From: Fennellomyces sp. T-0311
Taxonomy: Eukaryota > Mucoromycota > Mucoromycetes > Mucorales > Lichtheimiaceae
NCBI GenBank assembly: GCA_025266875.1
Contig: JALLLT010000040.1
Span: forward strand, 124,001-188,000
Direction: 5' to 3'
DNA: 64,000 nt
Shown here: in pieces, positions 46,871-59,314 of the stretch
Position numbering within the stretch: the first letter of the stretch is position 1
Layout: each line of letters begins with the position of its first letter
Notes under the pieces: model-generated
What the model saw: the letters and a program-made list of their open reading frames with translations, nothing else
What the model was told of the DNA's origin: nothing
The model's database searches: none
Made by a program: the position numbers and the translations under genes

Positions 46871-48278
46871 TTAAGATATTTGGCTCAGAGTGTAAGGGGG
46901 ATACTTGGTCTGTGCAAAGGTCATCAACCGTTTGACGGATTGAATCCATTTTCGTGACGTCTCGTCGTTCAACACGTGTGCCACTTGGGACGAGAAAATC
47001 TTTTCACGCGCAGAACGTTCGTGGATACTGTAACATAAAGCAGTAAGTATGGAGTGAAATGGATTGACAACGAAAACTTACCCAACCATGGTTACACCAA
47101 TGGGCCATGGTGCATTACCGATGGACAACTGCAAGTATGAGTCCTGAGCATCTCGATACCTCCGGTTTTGCATATAATGTGTGATTTCAGCCACACGTGC
47201 CAGAATATCAGGTTCCAATGTCTAGCATTCACTTGATTAGACTGTGTTGCCCAGGTTTTTGGGACATAAAATATTTACCCGTTTCTTGAGTTGTCTCAGC
47301 AACGGCTTGATGTAGTCAGCAGTTTGCTTTTGCATGACAGCAGCACGTTTGCCGGGACCACTCTGCTTTTCTTCTTCTGGACGTGCATCCATTGCCTCTT
47401 CCCACTCATCCATGGTATGCACAAGGTAGGTATAGATGTTTATGTACAGTCGATCGATATCCTTTTGAAGCAAATCCAATTCGATGGGTTCGACCACCTG
47501 CTCGGCCTTTTTCAGTTTTTTGCTCAGCTTCTTCTCGTCCGGCACGCCGGCTTTCTGCTTCAGAGCCTCCAGACGCATGCCTTCTTCCATTTCTTCTAAT
47601 TTGCGCATATAGTCGTTTCGTTGTCCCTATTACGCACTCGTCAGAAAACCCTCCCAATCGATCTTTTTGCTTGAACAAACGTACATCATCGGAGCGTTCT
47701 TCCATAAGTTCCAGTGCTCGTAATCGAATTTTACATTGCTTGTCAGTTTCGCCAAACAATCGAATAGGTTGTCCTTTGGCTCGCAGTCGTCGAATCACTT
47801 CATCACGCGTGATATTGAACGTCTCCACCTCGATTTCCTGTATCCACTAGCGTAAGTATCCGTTTTTTTTTTTTGCTGGTATGAATGGACATACTTCTCC
47901 ATTAACGTCAGCCTTTTCGTCCGTCTTTTTGGCCTGTGCTCGTTCTTGTTCTCGTTGTCGTTCCTAACCACAATGTCAATCCATCTTGCGATATCAAAAC
48001 ACTATTCGTATCTACCTCTTCTTCCTGCTTCTTTCGTTTTTTCTGCAGTAACAGATCAGCAACAATGTGAATTTAATCGATTGAATGGGGTTCAAACATA
48101 CTTCAGCTTCCTTTGCTTGTCGTTCAGCTTCTTGACGATGGTATTCCTCTTCCCGCATTCGTTCCATTTCCGCACGACTGACATATTTCTTTCGCTGACC
48201 ATTGTCACCGCCGATGGCATTGATGGTCTTTCGTTTTTTTGATATTTCAGCTTTGATGGCGTCCTGCAAAAAATCCAT
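46871..48278 (-). CDS. prp18: pre-mRNA splicing factor Prp18
   Basis: U5-associated second-step splicing factor, acting with Slu7 in 3' splice-site ligation. Seven exons on the minus strand: 48102-48278, 48016-48042, 47895-47963, 47685-47837, 47279-47626, 47082-47221, 46871-47027 (356 residues). The N-terminus [17 protein letters not shown] begins a charged coiled region. The SFM/PRP4-like motif is [20 protein letters not shown]. The conserved C-terminal domain contains [33 protein letters not shown] (here [15 protein letters not shown]) and the loop [20 protein letters not shown]. Exon 2 is a 27-nt microexon coding only charged residues. The start is 69 bp from the divergent methyltransferase gene. 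Confidence 0.95.
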
Positions 48279-48347
48279 AGTGTTTGCACAAGAAAAAGAG
48301 AGGCGGAGTGCTTCTCTTTCTATTTTTGCCTGAACAAAAAGAAAAAA
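48279..48347. promoter_or_regulatory. 69-bp divergent promoter, prp18 / tRNA methyltransferase
   Basis: The start codons of two oppositely directed genes are separated by only 69 bp. The gap contains CTTCTCTTTC and an A-rich stretch just before the plus-strand ATG. Transcription start sites must therefore sit within it or inside the neighbouring gene. A shared bidirectional promoter is the simplest reading. Confidence 0.6.
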
Positions 48348-49372
48348 ATGGACGCTGAACGTATTGTCATGGATACAGATCGTCTCGAACAACATGTGAA
48401 ACGTGCACAAGAAGCGATTGCCGGTGACAAAAAAGAAGTGCCACCGTTTTGGATAAACAAGTACAAGAAGGAAGCAGCCAAAAACTGGGACATATTCTAC
48501 AAACGCAACACCACAAAGTTTTTCAAAGGTATGAATCTCGATCACCGTTTAAAAAAAAACTTATATTGAGTATTAGATCGTCATTGGACCGATCGTGAGT
48601 TTGAAGAGCTTGTTTTCAAAGAAGGTCAACAGGTGAGCATAAAAGGCCTTTTTTTGCTTGAACAAGAAAAATCCAACTTCTTTTGACAGCTCCGGTGCCT
48701 CGAAGTTGGCTGTGGTGTTGGTAACTTTGTTTTCCCTGCTTTGGCCGAGAACGCCAATCTATTCATCTACGCGTGCGACTTTTCGAAACGGGCGGTGGAG
48801 ATGGTCAAGGTGCGTTCGTGATTTTGCTAGGTTCAAAAGTGAGTAAACGAAAAAGTAGTAGAGCAACGCCAATTACGATGAAGCGCGCTGTCATGCCTTT
48901 GTATGCGATCTGACAATCGATCCCTTGACCGATAACGTGCCTGCCGAAAGCCTTGATCTGGTAAGAAGCTGCTATCAACTCTTGCTTGCACCACCAACGC
49001 ATGTGTCGACAGGTTTCAGCCCTGTTTGTGTTTTCGGCCATCCCCCCAGAAAAGATGGCCAGTGCGATCCAGAATCTCTACAAGGTGATGAAGCCCGGTG
49101 GCCACGTGCTTTTCCGCGACTACGGTCTCTATGACGAAGCGCAGATCAAGTTTAGCAAAGCATCGGATAAGAAACTGGATGAAAACCTTTACGTGCGACA
49201 GGATGGCACAATGAGCTATTTCTTTTCGGTGGATGATCTGGCAGCGCGGTTCGAAGCCGAAGGGTTCAAGACCATCGTCAACGAGTACATTTATCGAGAG
49301 ACGACCAACCGTCGACTGGAACTGAACGTGGACCGTATCTTTGTCCAGGCCAAGTTCCAAAAGCCATTATGA
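48348..49372 (+). CDS. tRNA N3-methylcytidine methyltransferase (METTL2/6/8, Trm140-like)
   Basis: SAM-dependent enzyme of the family that forms m3C at position 32 of tRNA-Thr/Ser/Arg. Exons 48348-48528, 48577-48632, 48690-48809, 48862-48960 and 49013-49372 give 271 residues. The N-terminal region has [20 protein letters not shown] and [11 protein letters not shown], both typical of METTL2/6. SAM motif I is [15 protein letters not shown], followed by [24 protein letters not shown] and [18 protein letters not shown]. There is no N-terminal fusion, so it is nearer in size to METTL6 and S. pombe Trm141 than to frameshifted budding-yeast Trm140. Which tRNA it modifies cannot be decided here. Confidence 0.92.
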
Positions 49373-49528
49373 TGCTAGAAAGTCCATGTATAGCTGTCCA
49401 TGATATCATTAAAAAACAATATGCTTGAATTTCAAGCTTAAACCGAATTGATTGGTCGCCGCCTGATCGAAAGCCCGTCACGACTAAAGGCTCCAACAAG
49501 CTCCTCTTCTTTGAACACCCTTTTCGTT

Positions 49529-52500
49529 ATGAGCGACGGTGCCGATTTCTACGATACCAGACCAGACCGAGACGAAGACGAAGAAAACTCGGACGAGGAA
49601 GGGGAACCCACTTATGGCCATGGTCGCCATGATTCCGACGATGACGATGACGACGAGGAAGAAGACGACGACGACGATGAGGAAGAAGCGCGAAAGGTTT
49701 GTCTTTACATTTATTTTCAAGGGTCGCCTTGTTTATGTAACGCATTCTATAGATTGCAGAAGGATTCATTGTAGACGATGAAGATGAGGAAGACAACGAT
49801 TCAGATGAATCTCAAAAAGTGGCTCGAAGAAGAAAGCGAAAAAAGATCGAAGATTGTAAAGGCTTTTTTAATCGCTTGAAAAGAGTGTGCGCAAAACTAA
49901 TGGAGTATTGTTAGACGATGAAGAACTCGATGAGGAAGATTGGGATCTGGTAGAAGAAAACACGGGTCTTAAGCTGTCAAGAGAAGTAAGTTTTTTTTTT
50001 TCTTTTTTATGTATTTTGACAAGTTTTTGCTCATAAAAAGCACGTTATTAGCCCAAGTTGAAACGTTTAAAACGAGGTCGTCAGGAGGAACCTGTTGCGC
50101 AAGAACAGGCGGCGGAAAAGTTCTTTTCAGATGAAGAGCAGTACGAAGAGGTGCAGGAGGAACAGACGGAAGAAGATCGGTACACCACCCAGTATCGACA
50201 TCGACCTCTTTACGACGATATGGACGATTTCATTGCCGAGGAAGACGACGAGGAGGGCATTGAGGATGATGAACATCACATGTTTAGAAATGAAGCACCC
50301 AGACGTAATCGTACTTCAACCAAAGTCATGATGGATATCCTTCCAGAGGGTCTCAGCGAAGAGTAAGCTCCACCACCACAAATGTTTTTGCAACGTGCCT
50401 TACCTGTTTTTTTTTGGCAGCGTGCTTGCGGATATGTATGATATCTTTGGTGACGGTACAGATTATGATTGGGCACTGTTCAATGAAGAGGTATTGGGGA
50501 TTTTTGCAAACTAAAAGTCGCGTCGTTGACTTTCGATTTAGGCTCCAGAGTACGTGGAAGAACAGCATGAACCGAAACTGGCGGACGTGTTTGAACCTAG
50601 CGAACTCAAGGACCGTATGCTTACGGAGGAAGATGAGGAAGTGCGGTTGCGCGATATTCCCGAGCGTATGCAGATGCGCTACGCTGGCACACGCAAGGCT
50701 TTCGATATACCACCCAGCGAAGACGATCTTCAAGCCGAAGGCGCTTGGGTTGCGCGCGAATTGGCAATCATCAAGGGCATCGACAACCCAACCGACAACT
50801 TTTACAATGCAATCCGACACGTCGTATCGTTCATTACAAAGGAATATTTGGAAGTGCCCTATATTTCTGACCATCGTCGCGACTATTTCACCGAAACAGA
50901 TGTGGATGGCGTGACAACTGAGATATTGTCCCACGACGACTTGTGGAAGATTTACGATCTCGACTTTAAATACCAAAGTTTCGTCAACAGAAAGAACGGC
51001 TTGCGCGACTTTTTGTCGAAATGCGTCATTCATGATGAATATGTCACCAGTTTGATGGAGCGCGCAGAGAGAATCGAAGAATTGAACGATATTGCCGACT
51101 ATGTCAACCTCAAGTTTGCTGATAATGTCAATGCATTGCAAAAACAGACCAAGGGTCCCAAACGCCCAGCCAATAAGTCAATGTACGAGATCAGTTTGCG
51201 AAACAAGATTGGCGAATTTTTGCCAGTAAGTTTTTCAAACGTTGATTTGGCACCTGCTTAATCCCTGTTTTTTTGTGTCTCAGCGTTTTGGTATTACTGC
51301 ATGGCAATATGGTGCAAACTATCTCGAGAACAGTCGCCGCTATTATCCGGAAGACGCGTTGGTTAGTCCTGAAGAAGAGGCACAGGCGTTCGTTAGCAGC
51401 AGTTTCAGTGATTCATCGCGTGTTTTGCGAGGTTTGTAATGGACTTTTTGAAAAGAAAGCGACGGGCTTACATGCTGGGATGAAATAGCCGCACGAAGTG
51501 TACTGAGTCAGGAGATTTCAAATGATCCGCAAGTACGAAAGGCTATGCGCCGAGACTGGGAGTACAGGGCGGTAGTAAGCGTCAAGCCAACCGACAAAGG
51601 TTATAATACGATCGATGACCTTCATCCTATGCATGTAAGTTTCGACCAGAGTTCGTTCAGCAGCACTGGCTGACCAATAGTGAATAGCCATACAAATACC
51701 TTCATGAAAAACCGCTCTCGACCTTCAAAAATGGCGAATATCTGCAAGTTTTGAAAGGAGAAACAGATGGTCTACTGACAGTTCATATCACCGTGTCCAA
51801 CTATGACGGATGGTTCAACCAGATCGCTGAATACTACATGTCCGACGGATACAGTGATTCTGCGCAACAATGGAACAAACAACGACAAGATGTTCTTCAA
51901 ATGGCACTTACTGATCATCTGATACCAATAATGGAAAAGCATATTCGCGAAAAACTGCGAGTCGAAGCGCAAGAAACCGTCTGCGAGTCCATGTACCAGA
52001 CACTGATGTCCAAGGTCAACGTTGGGCCATTCCGTGGCCCCGATTCTGATCGATACAAGAACGGTATTCCTCGCGTCGTCGCTGTTTCATCTGGCAACGG
52101 CGATCGCAACGAGCCCATTGTGGCCGTATTTGTCAATCACCGAGGCAAACTTGCCGACAGAATCGAGTTGCCGTCGTTACGTGACGAACGGTATTGGAAG
52201 GAGATGGTTGAATTTATCTCTTCCAAGCGTCCCAATGTGGTCGGTGTTGCCGGATTCACTGCACAAACACGCCATATCTTTAAACACATGCAACAACTGC
52301 TCAATGAAGTGAACAATTCGGATTCCACCTCTCCCACCATCGATCTGTTGGCTGTGGATGATGAAGCCTCGCGCCTGTACAAGAACTCCAGACGAGCAAC
52401 GGAGGAATTTTACGATCTGTCCGAAGTCACACGATACTGTATCAGTATGGCACGACGCTTGCAATGTCCTGTTCTCGAATATACCGGCTTGGAACGCGAT

Positions 52501-54306
52501 CTTTTGGCATTGCGATGCCACAGTCTGCAGCAATTGATTCCGGAAGACATGCGCATGCTCTATCTGGAGCGGGCATTGATCAATGTGGTGAATGATATGG
52601 GCGTGGACATCAACGCAGCTGCCTCATCAAAGTATCTCGCGACCGCATTGAAATATGTGTGTGGTCTTGGTCCACGAAAGGCGCAAAGCATATTAAAGAA
52701 GATTGACGCAAAGGTAAAGGGGGAAAATGCTGACAATATAAAGTCAATCTGATATCTCATATATCATGCGTATAGGGTGAATTAGAGAGCAGGTCTGCTC
52801 TAGTCACTAGAGGCATGACACCTGCCATCACGTTCATGAACTGCGCCAGCTACCTGCGGATACGAAACGTGGATGACGCAGATATCCTGGATGACACGCG
52901 GATCCATCCTCAAGAGTACGATCTGGCACGAAAAATGGCTGGCGATGCTCTTGAAATTGACGAGGATGAAATGGATGATTACGAAACCAAGGTGATGATT
53001 GTCCGACGGGTCGTGAAAGAATACCCGAACAAGCTGAACGACCTGATTCTGGACGACTATGCCGTTGTTCTCAAGACGCAATACAATGCACCCAAACGAC
53101 AAATCTTGGAACACATCAAGCTCGAATTGCAAGGGCCTTATCGTGATCGACGGCATAGATATGCCAGACCATCGATGGATGAAACATTTACAATGTTGAC
53201 AGGCGAAACGCGCGATACACTTCGTGAAGGGTTCATCATACCAGTCAAAGTTCAATCTCTCAGAGGAAAAGTGGCGAATTGTCTGCTGGATTCAGGCTTG
53301 GACGGCTACATTTACATTGACTCTGTATCGGATGACCGCGTAATGAACGTCGGTGATGTGTTGGAACAAGGCTCGACTATCAATGCAAAGGTGCTTAGCA
53401 TTGATAAAGAAAAGTTCGCCGTTACAATGTCCAGCAAGGCATCCGATACAAAGCCCAATGGCGATATTTCCATTCGAAGAATTCCCAATGATCATTATTA
53501 TGATCTACAGGAGGAAGCCAGAGAAATTGAACGACGCCGCTCTTTGCGCAAAAAGCGAACCAAGGCTCAACGTGTCATCAACCATCCGTTGTTCCACCAA
53601 TTCAATTACATGGAAGCCGAAGAGTACCTTACTTCTCGCCAACGTGGCGATCTGGTCATCAGACCATCGTCTCGAGGTGCAGACCATATTGCCATCACAT
53701 GGAAAGTCGACGAGGGTGTCTATCAACACATCGATGTTGTGGAAATTCGCAAGGATACATCTGTATTCGCGCCTGTTCAGTACAAGATTGGTGAGCATGT
53801 GTTTGACGATCTTGATCAATTGATCGTTACCTACGTTGAAGCCATTGCTGCCAAGGCGGAAGAGCTTATTGCCCACCCAAAGTATCGGTCAGGTGGCCCT
53901 TCTGCACTGAGTAAGCTTCCTTTGGTATTTTATCTAACATGTACTAACTACACATGGCTTTAGAATCACACTTGTCGTCACTGACCATGGCGAATCCAAG
54001 ACTTTCTGCTTATGGTTTCTGTTTGAGTGACCGCCCTGGCTATTTTGAACTTGGATTCAAGTTAAATGCAAAGTCGCCTGCCGCTCAATGGGTAAATATA
54101 TAAAACTTGCTATGGTAATGTCTTGTGTATTGACTTTTTTCTTTGTATCGAAGGCTATCAAACTTTTGCCTGATGGCTATCGTCTTCGCGACACATCATA
54201 CCCTGTGGTAGGCGATCTTATCAATGGCTTTAAGCGGATACAGGCCAATGAAGCTCAGCAACGTCGACCACGCCATGGCTATGGCCAACGGCCACCAAGA
54301 CATTAA
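49529..54306 (+). CDS. spt6: transcription elongation factor Spt6
   Basis: Histone chaperone and elongation factor that travels with RNA polymerase II. Twelve exons (first 49529-49696, last 54154-54306) give 1380 residues with consistent phases. Order: an acidic N-terminus (DDDDDDEEEDDDDDEEE), a region with FFSDEEQYEEVQEEQTEE, helix-turn-helix and YqgF-like core (PRVVAVSSGNGDRNEPIVAV), the HhH segment (YVCGLGPRKAQSILKKIDAK), an S1 domain (FIIPVKVQSLRGKVANCLLD) and a tandem SH2 module (RQRGDLVIRPSSRGADHIAI, then GYFELGFKLNAKSPAAQW) for the Pol II linker. The C-terminal tail after the SH2 pair is very short and basic, ending RPPRH. The spacing to the upstream methyltransferase gene is 156 bp. 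Confidence 0.97.
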
Positions 54307-54954
54307 CCGTGATAAAAGTAGTGTAAAAGAAAAGGAATTAATATACGCAGCGGTTGCTTTTCATAAAAAGAAATACATTGTTCAATCTACATACAAAAAC
54401 ATAAAGAAATGATATACATTTGTTACTTGAAGTTTGGTTTGGGGAATGACTTTCTCCTACATGATACGAGTGAGTGGTTTTAATACGGTGCAACGGACAT
54501 TTTAATTGCTGAGCAATTTACTATTCTGTTTTGATGGACGATACCCACGTACGTAGGAATTCACCCTGGTGAGGAAGTAACGGTGCGAACAGATCGGAGC
54601 TCTTGTGCCGATCTTAAACTATGTACTTGGATCTTATTTTCATGCATATAAAGGATAATTACCCACAAAGATAACTCATTGACATGACTGAAAGGATCCC
54701 ATGGAATTGAATAAAGTTTGAGGCTCGGCCATGATCGTTACACATATGCGCGCAGCTGTTGCCTAACCTCCATTTCCGAATTTGTTTGTCATCTTGAGGA
54801 GCAGTAGCCGCACGATGAGCAAAGTGCGCCGCAACTGGGTGATGGCGCGTCTGCCATAACACTAAGCCCATTAACATTTTGAGAAAAGGCCACACAACCA
54901 GTCATGATAACGTGCCAAATATAAATCTAACTACTTCCTTTCGTCGTTGCAGTC

Positions 54955-56095
54955 ATGTTTTTGGTTTTTCTTTTCATCAAGTTTACTATTCTCATCGCGT
55001 TTATCTACATGAACACAAAAGTACCGATGAATCATAGCAAGAAGGTTCAGTGCTGCATCTGTCTCGAAGATTATATAGATTATTCCAGTTGGGTTCCAAT
55101 ACTTGGTTCACTTTCGCGATATCCTCCACCACCCCCACCCAAAGACTGGCAGGTCAATCTTGTACATTCGGCAGGCTGCAATCACTATATCTGTCGCCAT
55201 TGTCTAAAAACTTACCTTGAGCGCTACTTGAACGTCCCGCAAGATTCCTACGATAGGATTAGATGCCCCCAATACAAATGTAAACGAGCGTATGCTGCTG
55301 CTACCATCGTCGAAAAAGTGATGCCGAACAGAACAGCAATCGATCGTTGGTGGCTCAGAGTTTACGAAAAGACGGTGATGGATAGCATTGTGAGTTAAGC
55401 ACATGTGACATGAACGAGTTGTCCTAATTTTTTTCTACATATATAATAGGGCTATTGTCCCTACCAGAATTGTAAAGCTATATTTGAATTGCCACATGAA
55501 GTCCCGGAAAAGGAGAATCTACCGAGGTTTGCGCAATGTGTCGAGTGTCACCGCGGTCTTTGTATGAACTGTCAAAACGTGTGGCATTCAGGTACGTGGG
55601 ACAAAATTTTGGTTTTGTTTCCCGGGATTCACAATTTACAAATATAATAGGTACATCATGTCGAGAGGGCCAGTCTTCTGGAACTCCAACTTGGCAGTTC
55701 TCTCAAAAGTACCATACGGAAAGGGAAAAGAGAAAGAAGACACTTGCGCGGAAGAATTCATTGGAGGCTCGTCAATTGGCAATGAGTAAAAATTGGACGC
55801 GGTGTCCCAAATGCAAGCAAATGATTGAAAAATCTGTAAGTGACATTGGTCACTTGAGACTCTCGAGTACTAATGATATATATACAGAACGGATGCAATC
55901 ACGTCACTTGCAGATGTGGAGCCGATTTGTAAGTGAACCTTCGGAATGTGTGTTCGTCTTGCTAATTTTATAATCAGTTGCCATCGTTGCGGTTCATACC
56001 TGAATGATTCCAATGGATGCAGTGTAGCGTGCGGTGGGTTTAGTAAGAAAAAGTTAAAAGAATTCCGTAAACATATGTTTCAATACGACAGTTAA
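54955..56095 (+). CDS. RBR-type (RING-IBR-RING) E3 ubiquitin ligase, membrane-anchored
   Basis: Ubiquitin ligase of 306 residues, exons 54955-55389, 55450-55591, 55651-55835, 55888-55928 and 55978-56095. A hydrophobic N-terminus (FLVFLFIKFTILIAFIYM) predicts a membrane anchor or signal. RING1 runs from CCICLEDY to CNHYICRHCLKTYLERYL, with an inserted Pro-rich loop (YPPPPPPKDW) between its first Cys pairs. The IBR has YCPYQNCKAIFELP, CVECHRGLCMNC and a basic insertion. RING2 is CPKCKQMIEKSNGCNHVTCR, where the catalytic Cys is expected at NGCNHVTC, followed by CHRCGSYL. The ATG at 54955 was chosen because it is the first in-frame Met and precedes the anchor. Target unknown. Confidence 0.88.
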
Positions 56096-57663
56096 TTAAA
56101 CTTCTTTGCATACAATCTGATACATTTTCCTGTGTATCTTGCTCTGCTTTTTTTTTCAAATAGCTAGCCACAATACACATAAGCATTTCTTACATATCCC
56201 GTTCATATTTCTTTGTATTGTCGATTTGCGATGATGCTATATACCACTAAGGGAACATGTTATTCATTGGCTACGCAACAGAAATACTGCTGTATATAAT
56301 CGATCGTTTTAATATTCGATCTTTTTGTTGCTACCAGGAACTAACAGCTATATCTACGTACACTGATCAAGTTCAGCCTTCTGCTTATCTTCCAAGTGCT
56401 GAAAAGCAAATGCGGGGTCAAGCGGTGCATTATTGCTAGGTGTTGAAAACGTTATTGAGTCTAAAAAGATATGATGTATAAGTAGCACCATTTCTTCCAT
56501 AGATTCCGTTTTATTTATTATATCACATTTGACATTATGGCATGACTTTCCTAACTAATAAGCCTTCTTAAAAGTTCCTAAAAGGATATAACGGAATCAG
56601 CGCTGTTTCTTCCGTATATGTTATTACTTTATCGCATTTATCTGGTAAAACTACCTATCTATGTAAATGCACTATTTGCAATTGTAGTTGAAAATATATA
56701 CTTATTTGTTGGCATTTGCAATTTTATCGTAGGCAAAATCAATTCTGCATAACTAAATTTTAAATGCTTCATTCCAAGTGTCCCATCGTATAGTATTGAG
56801 ACCTAGAACCAGACAAGTACGTACATTTGTAACTAGAATCTACACTTACATTTATTATGGATTATTTGTTTTTTAATTCAATACGCGGGAATGCTAGAAA
56901 GCAGATAAGATTGCCCCTATTTGATGCTTGAAAATCCACACTGATTCGATGGACGATGTTTGACTTGTTCCTCAAGGTATTATCTCACTTGCTTGCGATT
57001 CGAAGTGTAGAATATATAGTACTACGACTGGGTGTCAAACCTTTATAAAGATTATAAAAGCACATATTGAGCTTCCTGGATAATATGTTACCATATTATT
57101 ACCGATCGCCATTTGATATTCCCAAATGCTGAACCAGAGTTATGGTAGTCGATGCAGCTAGCCCCGAGCACCAAGTCATCAACGCAATGTTAACAGCCTT
57201 GCTATCCAAAAAAAAATTATAAAAGAGCACAGACATACTTAAGTAATGAGCTAAGTCGTTTGAACAATGCTCTAGAGTATTTTGTTACAGATCGAAAGAC
57301 AAAAAGCGAAGGGATCATTTTTCAAAAGGTTATGTCTCACCGATACTTGTATATGCATATATATACATGGTAACTGATACATAAAAGCCTTTTGTAGTAG
57401 GTCCGAAATCATATACTGTTAATTTCTGTGTTATTACAATCTCGGGGGCAATGTTTGCCACAAAGCACAATTGATTTTTATGCTACGACAGAAAATGCAC
57501 CTAGATGCTGCTGATAGCATGACGGGAAGCTTATCAATACCATCAAACCGTCGAGATTTCAAAAAAACAGTTATACGAGAATGATTAATACACGGGGGTT
57601 TATGAGAAATAAAAACAGGATGGTCTATCTACAAAGCATAAAAGATGATATATAATTATAGTT
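56096..57663. other. intergenic between convergent genes
   Basis: About 1.6 kb of AT-rich DNA between the 3' ends of the RBR ligase and the LIM gene. Only short open frames (up to 60 codons) without protein-like composition. Contains TATATGCATATATATACATGG near 57350-57370. Nothing coding seen. Confidence 0.6.
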
Positions 57664-59314
57664 TTACAATTCTTGGAAATAAGTGTGTCGTTTTTCGGAT
57701 CTGTGCTGACGATCTTGAGGGCAAAAGACATGACCATCAGACATGTAGTATACATCTGTAATGAGACAGCGACAGATATGGCAAGTGAAGCAGTTTGGAT
57801 GGAAACGCCAACCTTCCGCGGTCTGTGCACAACGGCCCTCGACAGGCTCATCACACTTTTTGCACAGAGAGTTGTTCATTTTATGATAATCGCGTCTGCA
57901 ATAAGGTGCATTCTGGTAGACGTAAAACATGTTGTTTGGAAATCGGCAACGGCATTCCTGTGAAAAGTACGTAAGCAAACATGGTGTCACATGTAACCAT
58001 GGGCTATATACTTACGTGACAACGGAAGCAATGTTTGTGCCATTTCCCTTTGAGTTTGCCATCTGCTGCAGAAACAGCTTCCTTTTCCACCGCACGACCA
58101 CAAGCACGGCATTTTGGCAAGTAGAGCATGTTGAAATCGGGGCGACAAAAGATCTTACCCTTGCGTTCCACCAGACCGGTCATTTCAGGATCAACAGGTT
58201 TGTTGCAGTGGTGGCATCGAATATGTTCTGGATGATAATAGCGGCCCAGTGCTCGCGTAGGTCGAACACGAGGCTCGATGGGTCGATTGCAAGCACCACA
58301 ATTAGGCCGTTTTTGGACCAACATGGTATAATCAATGTCACAATACAGGCGGCCTTGATATTCGAGCGGAGGGGAATGTGGGTCCAATCGGTTACGACAA
58401 GTATAGCATGAGTAACATTGTGTGTGGTATATCTATTAACCTCAGGTATGAGCGCTTTTCGATTTGTTGTTATGGATCGGGCTATTTACATCGTCACCAA
58501 CAGGAATACCGCCGGTTACGTCTCGATGGCAACGAGCACATCGCTTGGAGTAGAAGTCGTTGGGATGGGGTGTCACAGGTGACGTTTCATCACTGGATGT
58601 GGATCGCGACGCTGATTGGAGTTTCACTGGAGCTGGCGAAGTGCTGTTTTTACGCTCACGTTGAGCAAACGGTGGAGTAAAGTCGAATACGGGCGATACC
58701 AATTCATCTTCGTCGGTCCACATTGTCCTATATATATTCCAATCAGTGACCCATTTGGCCCTAATAAACACGCGCAAAAAACACACTTTTCCTGATATGT
58801 GGGCTTAAAGGACATCTAAATTTTATTTTTTAATTAGCGTTGATTTTCGGTTTGTTTGTTTTTGCAGTCGCTTACCGTTCGATCCTGCGTGGTGATGGCA
58901 TGGTCGTATGTGGGCTGTGGGTTCTTCTTGGACACGCCTTTAAAAGTTTCCTTGGCCTTGCCAGTCCAAAAGTGGAAATTAAACCTGGATCCTGCATATC
59001 AGGTTATTGTTTTTGAAGCAGAGGTTGCGCGATACGATAAAAAAAACATACCACTCGTGGGCGATACGCTATCTGTTGCCTTCCGAACCGTGTCTGCAGC
59101 TATCATAGAAACAGAAGTGAGCAAAAAACAAATTTCAACAACGAAAAAACCTTCTGAACGTACAGGTGTCTATTCTTATAGGCGCCTGTGGTATGGCCGG
59201 GACAGGCGGAGCGGCATGGCAAACATGATCCGCCAATTCTCGGACATGGACAGCTTGGTTGCAATCGGAGCATTTCACAGTTGGCAAGACTTTGGAAATG
59301 CGCGGCTCAGGCAT
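57664..59314 (-). CDS. four-LIM-domain protein
   Basis: Zinc-binding adaptor of 430 residues in seven minus-strand exons: 59164-59314, 59052-59099, 58876-58991, 58787-58815, 58490-58727, 58016-58432, 57664-57957. The N-terminus has a small CxxC...HVC zinc knuckle (VKCSDCNQAVHVRELADHVC), then a disordered linker. Four LIM domains follow: CARCHRDVTGG...HTQCYSCYTC; CGACNRPIEP...HIRCHHCNKP; CRACGRAVEKE...HCFRCHECRC; CKKCDEPVEGR...NCFTCHICRC. The zinc ligand pattern in LIM1 is completed across intron 58433-58489, which supports the model. Exon 4 is 29 nt. The layout is like fungal paxillin-type LIM proteins acting at actin or septation sites, but lacks a RhoGAP domain. Confidence 0.88.

Noticed and set aside
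50353..51141. 262-codon minus-strand frame within spt6
   Set aside because: It lies opposite a conserved spt6 exon and has no recognisable domain.
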